Shown here piece by piece: positions 1 to 4,741 of a DNA stretch of 5,696 nucleotides. Origin of the DNA: an uncultured Ruminococcus sp. (lineage in GTDB: Bacteria > Bacillota > Clostridia > Oscillospirales > Ruminococcaceae); NCBI GenBank assembly GCA_947175005.1, contig CAMWLD010000155.1, positions 1-5,696 of the forward strand, in the 5' to 3' direction. The notes beneath the pieces were generated by a model. The model had not been told where the DNA came from. It saw only the letters and a list, made by a program, of their open reading frames with translations, and made no database searches. Position numbers and translations under genes: made by a program. Positions within the stretch are counted from its first letter, which is position 1. Each line of letters opens with the position of its first letter.

Positions 1-132
1 CAGGGCTGCGACCGTTTTTACATTTCCCACATTCTGCGGCTGGCGGAGGAAAAGGGCGTGAGGGTGGAGGAATATCCCCTTACGGGCTACCGCTGCTGCG
101 GGATAATCAAAAATATGCCTGCAGATGCTTGA
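1..132 (+). CDS. C-terminal end of an unidentified protein (partial, 5' end outside window)
   Basis: An open frame runs from the first base to a TGA at 130-132 and gives the last 43 residues of a protein. The visible tail is charged and amphipathic in the middle (ILRLAEEKGVRVEEY) and carries three cysteines, one near the left edge (GCDRFY) and a pair near the end (YRCCGI). Paired cysteines could bind metal or a cluster, but this is only a possibility. I do not recognise the family and assign no function. The stop lies 39 bases before the preferred start of the rRNA methyltransferase gene with no terminator between them, so the two may be co-transcribed. Codon use resembles the downstream gene, which supports this being real coding sequence. 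Confidence 0.6.
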   Translation, partial: QGCDRFYISHILRLAEEKGVRVEEYPLTGYRCCGIIKNMPADA

Positions 133-134
133 TA

Positions 135-144
135 CAAGCGCTTG
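135..144. repeat. 10-bp perfect palindrome CAAGCGCTTG before rlmI
   Basis: CAAGCGCTTG is perfectly self-complementary and lies three bases after the stop of the upstream gene, before the ribosome binding site of the methyltransferase. It contains the alternative TTG start codon at 142. It has no loop, so a stable RNA hairpin is unlikely. It could be a protein-binding site or chance. Confidence 0.3.
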
Positions 145-155
145 AAAATATTTGT

Positions 156-161
156 GAAAGG
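156..161 (+). promoter_or_regulatory. Ribosome binding site that decides the rlmI start
   Basis: GAAAGG lies 10 bases before the ATG at 172. A longer in-frame reading could begin at the TTG at 142 and add ten residues, but no good Shine-Dalgarno sequence precedes that codon. The homologous PUA part of the protein also begins only after the ATG. The ATG at 172 is therefore preferred. Confidence 0.65.
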
Positions 162-171
162 TCAGCAAAAT

Positions 172-1392
172 ATGAATATCAAAAGAGATTTTCCCAAGGT
201 AACAGTCACGGAAAAATGCAGAAAGCGGACGGCTTACGGTCACCCGTGGATATATGATAACGAGGTCGTAAACGCCGAAAGCCCCGAGGACGGAGGCCTT
301 GCGGACGTTGTCAGCGAAAAGGGGCGGTATATCGGGACGGGGTTTTACAACTCCGCTTCAAAGATACGTGTGCGGATAATTTCCGACAATGCCAACGATA
401 AATTTGACGGAGATTTTTTCCGCCGCCGCCTGGGATATGCTTACGATTACCGAAAGATCGTTATGCCCGAGAGGGACAGGGAATGCTGCCGTCTTATTTT
501 CGGGGAGGCGGACAGATTTCCCGGGCTTACGGTGGACAGATTCGGAAGTCTTCTTTCGGTGCAGATATTATCTTTGGGTATCGAAAAGCGCAGGGATATT
601 ATTCTCTCCGCTTTGCTGGATATTCTGGAAAGGGACGGGGTAAGGATCGACGGAGTTGTACTGCGCAATGATGTGAAGATACGTGCCTTGGAGGGAATGA
701 ACGAAGAAAAGGGCTGGTATCTCAAAAAGGGCGATGTATCGCCTGTTACAATAATCACGGAAAATAATATCCGCTACAAGGTGGATGTAATAGAGGGGCA
801 GAAAACGGGGTTTTTCCTTGATCAGAAGTACAACCGCCGTGCGGCAGCGGCTATTGCGGGAGGCAAAAATGTTATTGACTGCTGCACTCATACGGGGTCA
901 TTTGCATTGAACTGTGCCGCTGCGGGTGCTGACCATGTTACGGCAGTAGACGTATCGGAAGCGGCGGTGAAAATGGCAAGTGAAAATGCGGAGCTTAACG
1001 GACTTACGGATAGTATGGATTTTGTACGGGCGGATATGTTTGAATTTTTGGAGAAGCGATTGAGCGACCATGACAGATCTGCGGATTTTATAATTCTTGA
1101 CCCTCCTGCTTTTACCAAATCCTCCAAAACCGTGGGCAATGCCAAAAACGGATATGAACGTCTGAACACCCTTGCCATGCGGCTTTTGCCACGAGGCGGC
1201 TGCCTTGCCACCGCATCCTGCTCCCACTTTATGACAGAACCTTTGTTTATGCAAATGCTTATGGATTCGGCCAAAGCGGCAGGGGTAGGGCTGCGGCTTA
1301 TTGAGACAAGAAAGCAGTCCCCCGATCACCCGATACTCCCGGCTGTGCCCGAAACGGAATATCTGAAGTTTTGCTTGCTGCAAATAATATAG
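172..1392 (+). CDS. rlmI: Class I SAM-dependent 23S rRNA (cytosine-5-)-methyltransferase, RlmI type
   Basis: This cytoplasmic protein probably makes 5-methylcytosine in 23S rRNA; E. coli RlmI acts on C1962. With the ATG at 172 it has 406 residues, close to the usual length of about 400. Residues 1-75 resemble the N-terminal PUA RNA-binding domain (HPWIYDNEV near 24-32). The central part contains GEADRFPGLTVDRFG (111-125), a family hallmark, and EGQKTGFFLDQKYNR (208-222), the characteristic lead-in to the catalytic Rossmann fold. SAM motif I follows at 234-251 (VIDCCTHTGSFAL...), then an acidic strand end AVDVSE (258-263), the motif IV DPPAF (310-314) and a late SC pair (349-350) that probably includes the catalytic cysteine. 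The gene may share a transcript with the partial gene upstream and ends at the hairpin at 1432-1460. Family membership is firm; the exact rRNA position is inferred from the family, and some relatives modify other sites. Confidence 0.9.
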   Translation: MNIKRDFPKVTVTEKCRKRTAYGHPWIYDNEVVNAESPEDGGLADVVSEKGRYIGTGFYNSASKIRVRIISDNANDKFDGDFFRRRLGYAYDYRKIVMPERDRECCRLIFGEADRFPGLTVDRFGSLLSVQILSLGIEKRRDIILSALLDILERDGVRIDGVVLRNDVKIRALEGMNEEKGWYLKKGDVSPVTIITENNIRYKVDVIEGQKTGFFLDQKYNRRAAAAIAGGKNVIDCCTHTGSFALNCAAAGADHVTAVDVSEAAVKMASENAELNGLTDSMDFVRADMFEFLEKRLSDHDRSADFIILDPPAFTKSSKTVGNAKNGYERLNTLAMRLLPRGGCLATASCSHFMTEPLFMQMLMDSAKAAGVGLRLIETRKQSPDHPILPAVPETEYLKFCLLQII

Positions 1393-1431
1393 CGGCACGG
1401 TAGATTCACCATATCGGAATTTAGAAATATA

Positions 1432-1460
1432 AAAACGCCCTGCAAAGCGCAAGGCGTTTT
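1432..1460. terminator. Bidirectional intrinsic terminator between convergent genes
   Basis: The arms AAAACGCC (1432-1439) and GGCGTTTT (1453-1460) pair perfectly. After one C-A mismatch, three more pairs (TGC 1441-1443 with GCA 1449-1451) close a 5-base loop. Read on the plus strand the stem is followed by TTTTACTAATTTTA; on the minus strand by a run of T and then ATATTTCT. The hairpin sits 40 bases after the rlmI stop and 30 bases beyond the stop of the convergent nucleotidyltransferase gene, so it can end both transcripts. Confidence 0.85.
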
Positions 1461-1489
1461 ACTAATTTTATGCAAAACGATTTTTAACC

Positions 1490-2410
1490 CTATCGGAAAA
1501 GCGGCGACGGGTACCGTCCGTCCTCTGCCATACGGCGAAATTCCTCGGAAACGCTTCCGAAATCCTCCATGTACGTCATACCGAACCACTTGTCATCGGT
1601 GGGCAGCACCTTAACGGATATGTCCCCCGACCCTATAAGCTTGTCCACAGCCATAGGCAGTATGCACTCCGCTGTCTCCAGCGTGCCCTCCGCATGGGCG
1701 TTTTCAAGGAAATTACGGAAAATATCCTCCAGCCTCCGAAGCATAGATGAGTCAAATCCCCACATATTCATGGAAACAAGGCTGTCTTCGGGAATTACAA
1801 CAGGCTTGCCGCCACGTTCGCCGCAGACAGCGCCCTCCGGACTGCGGCTTATCCTGTAGGTCTCGTTGACCGAAGAGAGGCAGCCTAAACTGTCCACAGC
1901 GCATATGCCCCGGTTGACCGTGCCGCTGTCGCTCAGGGTATTTTTCAGCACAAAGCCGCCCATGCACTGCTCGCCCGATTTTCTTTCGGGAGATGTCAAA
2001 AAATTGTAAATGCTCTTATAAGCCTGTCCGCCGTAGTAATCGTCGGAGTTGACGATCAAAAACGGTTCTCCGCCTAAGGCTTCTTTCGCCGAAAGAACGG
2101 CATGAACAGTGCCCCAGGGTTTGCTGCGGTGAATTTTCGAAAATCCGGTATCAGCGGGCAGAGCAGTCTCCTGAAAGCAATACTCCACCGCAATATGCTT
2201 TGAAAGCTTGTCCCCTATTTTTTCCCGAAGCTGCCCCTCAATATCCCTGCGGGTCACGAAAATGACCTTGTCAAAGCCTGCCTTTACAGCATCGTAAACG
2301 GAATATTCCATAAGCAGCTCTCCCGACTTTCCCACAGGCGTTAGCTGCTTTATTCCGCCTTTGAAACGTGTTCCCATACCTGCTGCAAGTATCATCAATG
2401 ATGCCGGCAT
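1490..2410 (-). CDS. NTP_transferase-family (sugar-phosphate-type) nucleotidyltransferase, substrate unknown
   Basis: This 306-residue cytoplasmic protein resembles the enzymes that activate a sugar phosphate or similar phosphorylated compound with an NTP. The nucleotide-binding signature LAAGMGTRF is at residues 8-16, followed by K21 and the stretch TPVGKSGELLMEYS. KPWGT (97-101) and NSDDYYG (121-127, with D123 as the likely metal-binding aspartate) fit the rest of the fold. The C-terminal half (SMNMWGFD 213-220, DDKWFG 272-277) is less familiar to me and probably defines acceptor specificity. There is no left-handed beta-helix acyltransferase repeat, so it is not GlmU-like. The ATG at 2410 is chosen because GGGAGG lies 9 bases upstream; a second Met at residue 6 is the only close alternative. 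The gene has its own perfect promoter, and no glycosyltransferase or kinase neighbour is in view to suggest a pathway. Confidence 0.8.
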   Translation of the reverse strand: MPASLMILAAGMGTRFKGGIKQLTPVGKSGELLMEYSVYDAVKAGFDKVIFVTRRDIEGQLREKIGDKLSKHIAVEYCFQETALPADTGFSKIHRSKPWGTVHAVLSAKEALGGEPFLIVNSDDYYGGQAYKSIYNFLTSPERKSGEQCMGGFVLKNTLSDSGTVNRGICAVDSLGCLSSVNETYRISRSPEGAVCGERGGKPVVIPEDSLVSMNMWGFDSSMLRRLEDIFRNFLENAHAEGTLETAECILPMAVDKLIGSGDISVKVLPTDDKWFGMTYMEDFGSVSEEFRRMAEDGRYPSPLFR

Positions 2411-2419
2411 TGGATATCG

Positions 2420-2425
2420 CCTCCC
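2420..2425 (-). promoter_or_regulatory. Ribosome binding site of the nucleotidyltransferase gene
   Basis: On the minus strand GGGAGG lies 9 bases before the ATG that begins at 2410. This favours that ATG over the in-frame Met five codons further in. Confidence 0.8.
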
Positions 2426-2465
2426 GTAATTTTTTGAGTCAAGATAATGGATTTGTTATAAAATT

Positions 2466-2494
2466 ATTATACCAAATTTCGCGAAAATTGTCAA
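2466..2494 (-). promoter_or_regulatory. Perfect sigma-A/sigma-70 promoter of the nucleotidyltransferase gene
   Basis: Read on the minus strand, TTGACA (2489-2494) is separated by exactly 17 bases from TATAAT (2466-2471), a full match to the housekeeping consensus with ideal spacing. Transcription should start near 2459 and give a leader of about 49 bases. A promoter this strong implies either high expression or control by a repressor; see the palindrome in its spacer. Confidence 0.88.
2477..2486. promoter_or_regulatory. Palindrome inside the promoter spacer, candidate operator
   Basis: TTTCGCGAAA is a perfect 10-bp palindrome between the -35 and -10 boxes. Outside a single mismatched position on each side the symmetry continues with AA/TT, giving a 16-bp imperfect dyad. 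A dimeric regulator bound here would block RNA polymerase. The role is inferred from position and symmetry only. Confidence 0.4.
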
Positions 2495-2514
2495 GGAAAA
2501 TTTTGCCTTATACG

Positions 2515-2528
2515 TGGAAACGTTTTTC
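2515..2528. promoter_or_regulatory. Weak cre-like / LacI-family-like site
   Basis: TGGAAACGTTTTTC matches the first part of the CcpA cre pattern (TGNAANCGNW) but fails at the last two positions, where CA is expected. It sits about 20 bases upstream of the -35 box of the nucleotidyltransferase promoter and downstream of the araC-type gene. The AAACGTTT core is symmetric. A single match of this quality may be chance. Confidence 0.18.
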
Positions 2529-2615
2529 TGCGGACTTATTACGGTCGGGATATTGGCATTGTTGTACGGTCATTCCTGCCGCAGACCAATCATTTCCGAG
2601 TATACAAAACCGTCC

Positions 2616-3440
2616 TTACTTCATTTTCTTTTTGTATCCCGCAGGCGATATTCCCTCATGCTTTCTGAATACCGTGCTGAAATATACAGCGTCCCTGAAA
2701 CCCGATTTTTCAGCTGCCTCCGTTACCGAAACATTTCTCTCTGTCAGAAGCCTTTTGGCTTCATCAAGTCTTATCTGTGTAAGAAATTTATTGGGACTGA
2801 TATTCATTGCTTTTCCGAAAACCCGACAAAAATGCTGCGGAGTCACACCCATTATCTCGCTCAGCTGCGTCATTGAAATATCTCTGCGGAAGTTATCATG
2901 CATGAACCGCAGCACCGGAAGAAGCGCCGACATCTGTCTGCTTTTTGCGCTGTCAGCACCCGAATCCATGATCCTGTGAAATTCGATAAGATAATCATAT
3001 ATAAGCCCCGAACAGGTATGGTCGCAATAAAGAATGTCATTTTCCTGGGATATTACCATTTTGTCAAATAGCTTTTCCATAGCAGCGGTATCGGCAGACT
3101 TAATAACAATCGGCTCTGTCATTCCGAATCTGACCAGTATCTCATCGCATATGCTCCCTTCAAATGCAGTCCACCTTACGTCCCATGCTCCCCCGCAGGG
3201 ATAATAGATATGCGGCTTATCCTTTGGCAGGAAGAAAATATCCCCCGCACCTATCGTCACTTCCTTTTCATCAAACAGAAGCATTCCGCTTCCCCCGGCG
3301 CAGCAAAGTATCTGATGCCATTTATAGCCGTCGGGTCGGTTGACGCGCCCCTGATATTCGCTTCCGCCAATGCCGGAAAGGAAAAACGGAAGAGTTCTCG
3401 CCTCGGGATTATACGGATAAATACTTTTTTCCAGCTTCAT
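2616..3440 (-). CDS. AraC-family transcriptional regulator with N-terminal cupin-like sensor
   Basis: This 274-residue protein is a likely ligand-responsive DNA-binding regulator. Residues about 15-95 form an AraC-type cupin sensor: WHQIL (41-45), then GSGMLLFDEKEVTIGAGDIFFLPKD (50-74), with the AGDIFFLP turn and PHIYYP typical of sugar-sensing members. Residues about 170-272 are the double helix-turn-helix domain. The first helix pair is SMTQLSEIMGVTPQHFCRVF (189-208) with NISPNKFL after it; the second begins VSVTEAAEKSGF (237-248) and ends with the classic FSTVFRKHEGISPAGYK (254-270). The ATG at 3440 has GGAGG 6 bases upstream (3447-3451). The gene is divergent from the esterase/GH26 operon, which makes it the obvious candidate activator of those genes; a beta-mannan-derived oligosaccharide would be the natural inducer. 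Target and inducer are inferred from gene order, while family membership is clear. No convincing terminator follows the gene. Confidence 0.92.
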   Translation of the reverse strand: MKLEKSIYPYNPEARTLPFFLSGIGGSEYQGRVNRPDGYKWHQILCCAGGSGMLLFDEKEVTIGAGDIFFLPKDKPHIYYPCGGAWDVRWTAFEGSICDEILVRFGMTEPIVIKSADTAAMEKLFDKMVISQENDILYCDHTCSGLIYDYLIEFHRIMDSGADSAKSRQMSALLPVLRFMHDNFRRDISMTQLSEIMGVTPQHFCRVFGKAMNISPNKFLTQIRLDEAKRLLTERNVSVTEAAEKSGFRDAVYFSTVFRKHEGISPAGYKKKMK

Positions 3441-3446
3441 TTCCGC

Positions 3447-3451
3447 CCTCC
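3447..3451 (-). promoter_or_regulatory. Ribosome binding site of the araC-type gene
   Basis: GGAGG on the minus strand lies 6 bases before the ATG starting at 3440 and fixes that start. Confidence 0.8.
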
Positions 3452-3472
3452 TTGGGAATGTCGTTTACTATA

Positions 3473-3501
3473 ATTATAGCCTCAATATCCCCATATGTCA
3501 A
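3473..3501 (-). promoter_or_regulatory. Perfect sigma-A/sigma-70 promoter of the araC-type gene
   Basis: On the minus strand TTGACA (3496-3501) and TATAAT (3473-3478) are separated by exactly 17 bases. The predicted start is near 3466, leaving a leader of about 26 bases before the ATG. Full consensus is surprising for a local regulator, which is usually weakly expressed. Confidence 0.88.
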
Positions 3502-3569
3502 CACTTTACTGAAATTAATTATTTTTTTGCCGGAACAAGCGTATTTATTATACTTTTTTCTTGATAAAC

Positions 3570-3613
3570 TTTAGAATTTTTAACATTTGAATGTCTCTAT
3601 TTATTCAGAATTT
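3570..3613. promoter_or_regulatory. Direct repeats flanking an inverted repeat, candidate regulator-binding region
   Basis: TTTAGAATTT (3570-3579) and TTCAGAATTT (3604-3613) are a 10-mer direct repeat with one mismatch, 34 bases apart, close to three helical turns. Between them lies ACATT-TG-AATGT (3583-3594), a perfect inverted repeat with 5-base arms. The cluster ends just before the -35 element of the esterase promoter, where AraC-family activators typically bind direct-repeat half-sites. The region is AT-rich, so chance repeats are possible. Confidence 0.35.
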
Positions 3614-3617
3614 CATA

Positions 3618-3646
3618 TTGTAATGTACCGTTTGCTGTGATATAAT
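3618..3646 (+). promoter_or_regulatory. Promoter of the esterase-GH26 operon, extended -10 type
   Basis: TATAAT (3641-3646) is preceded by TG one base upstream, making an extended -10 (TGATATAAT). The best -35 at 17 bases is TTGTAA (3618-3623), only 4 of 6 matches. The expected start is near 3653 with a leader of about 27 bases. A good -10 with a poor -35 is what an activator-dependent promoter looks like. A weaker alternative, TTGCCG (3527-3532) with TATACT (3549-3554) at 16 bases, would give a leader of about 120 bases. Confidence 0.7.
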
Positions 3647-3665
3647 TAATATAACAAAGCATAAC

Positions 3666-3671
3666 GGAGGG
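3666..3671 (+). promoter_or_regulatory. Ribosome binding site of the esterase gene
   Basis: GGAGGG lies 8 bases before the ATG at 3680 and supports that start. Confidence 0.8.
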
Positions 3672-3679
3672 AATACAAA

Positions 3680-4681
3680 ATGAAACGTTCGGCAAAAATC
3701 TTGTCTGTGTTTATGACGAGCCTGTTGGCTTTTTCCGGCTGCACGGAGGATAATACCGCTTCCGCTGCGCCCGAAACCGAAATTACAGCCGCCGAAAGCA
3801 TGGCGGCAACCGAAAGCCCGGCGGCTGCCGAAACTTCCACGACCGAATCGGAGGTATCATATATGGAAAAAGTCAAGGATAAATTGGCAGAAATGCCGCC
3901 CGAAGAAATACTTGCAGAGCGCGAGGGTATGACATATCCCTCATTTGAAAAATACACATATTATTCCAATACAGCAGAGCGTGATACTCCAGTGAATGTG
4001 CTGCTGCCGGCAGATTATTCCGAGGAAAAGGAATACCCCGTGCTGTATATTCTCCACGGATATTATGACAATGAGGACTGGATGACAAGAGATATTGTTC
4101 ACATAAGCACAATGCTGACAAATCTTGCTGCTGACGGTGAAGCGGAGGAAATGATCGTTGTATGCCCCTACATCTATTGCAGCAAGGATATGCCCTACTG
4201 TACGGGAATGGACGCAGCAAATACGCTGAATTACGATAATTTCATCAACGATATGATGACCGACCTTATGCCGTTCATTGAGGAGAATTTCTCTGCGGCA
4301 GAGGGAAGGGAAAAAACGGCGATAACAGGCTTTTCCATGGGCGGAAGAGAATCGCTTTTCATAGGTGTTTCACACCCCGAAAAATTCGGATATATCGGCG
4401 CTGTATGTGCGGCTCCCGGTCTAACCAAGGGCACAGGCGACCCCTGGATGCTGGAGGAAGAACAGCTCACATTCGGTGAAAACAAGCCTGAACTGCTGCT
4501 CATAAGTGCAGCGGAGCATGACGGCGTTGTAGGTGCAAATCCCGCAAAATACAAGGCGCTTTTCGCAATGAACGGCGAGGAATATCTTTGGCACTCAATG
4601 TCGCAGACAGGTCATGACCACAGCAGCGTTACCCCTCATCTTTACAACTTTTTCAGAATGATATTCCGTGATATTGAATGA
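3680..4681 (+). CDS. Secreted lipoprotein esterase, CE1-like alpha/beta hydrolase (esterase D/PF00756 type)
   Basis: This 333-residue protein has a signal peptide with basic residues K2, R3 and K6, a hydrophobic stretch 7-18, and a lipobox-like FSGC with C21 as the likely lipidated residue (Phe at -3 is not ideal). Residues 22-60 form a low-complexity linker rich in Ala, Glu, Thr and Ser that would hold the enzyme off the membrane. The catalytic domain covers about 85-333. LYILHGYYDNEDW (122-134) is the strand and oxyanion-hole region, and GFSMGG (217-222) is the nucleophile elbow with S219. EHDG (279-282) probably supplies the acid D281, and TGHDHSS (310-316) supplies H312. This architecture is shared by acetyl-xylan, feruloyl and related carbohydrate esterases. 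Next to a GH26 enzyme, deacetylation of acetylated mannan or glucomannan is the most natural role, but feruloyl or acetyl-xylan activity cannot be excluded. C162, C167 and C174 lie within 13 residues, unusual for an exported Firmicutes protein. Confidence 0.88.
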   Translation: MKRSAKILSVFMTSLLAFSGCTEDNTASAAPETEITAAESMAATESPAAAETSTTESEVSYMEKVKDKLAEMPPEEILAEREGMTYPSFEKYTYYSNTAERDTPVNVLLPADYSEEKEYPVLYILHGYYDNEDWMTRDIVHISTMLTNLAADGEAEEMIVVCPYIYCSKDMPYCTGMDAANTLNYDNFINDMMTDLMPFIEENFSAAEGREKTAITGFSMGGRESLFIGVSHPEKFGYIGAVCAAPGLTKGTGDPWMLEEEQLTFGENKPELLLISAAEHDGVVGANPAKYKALFAMNGEEYLWHSMSQTGHDHSSVTPHLYNFFRMIFRDIE

Positions 4682-4725
4682 TTTTTTTATAAAAATATTC
4701 CGCTGATAATTATTTTATAAATTTT

Positions 4726-4733
4726 GGGAGGAG
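4726..4733 (+). promoter_or_regulatory. Strong ribosome binding site of the GH26 gene
   Basis: GGGAGGAG lies 8 bases before the ATG at 4742. The 60-base gap after the esterase stop is otherwise very AT-rich. It shows no GC-rich terminator hairpin, so read-through from the esterase gene is expected. Confidence 0.8.
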
Positions 4734-4741
4734 TACAAATT

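Noticed and set aside
898..1452. Long minus-strand open frame across the second half of rlmI
   Set aside because: It lies antisense to a gene with clear catalytic motifs, its product resembles no family, and it runs through the terminator hairpin.
2541..2571. Direct repeat ACGGTC twice, 25 bases apart
   Set aside because: A 6-mer repeated once in about 200 bases is expected by chance and matches no known site.
2528..2584. Inverted repeat CTGCGG...CCGCAG as a terminator for the araC-type gene
   Set aside because: The arms are only 6 bases with a 45-base loop, and on the minus strand the 3' side is followed by A residues, not T. A smaller GGTC/GACC pair inside it is too weak.
2368..2979. Plus-strand open frames over the nucleotidyltransferase start and the araC-type gene, including one at 2514 with a hydrophobic N-terminus
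   Set aside because: The hydrophobic start (METFFCGLITVGILALL) looks like a membrane segment, but there is no good ribosome binding site. The rest is antisense to the helix-turn-helix codons and has a composition expected of a shadow frame.
3542..3605. TATTTATT repeated at 3542-3549 and 3598-3605
   Set aside because: It is low-complexity AT sequence in an AT-rich region and is weaker evidence than the TTYAGAATTT pair.
4682..4741. Terminator or internal promoter between the esterase and GH26 genes
   Set aside because: The only dyad (TTTTTATAAAAA, 4684-4695) is pure AT and too weak to end transcription. The TTATAA-like hexamers have no paired -35 at proper spacing.
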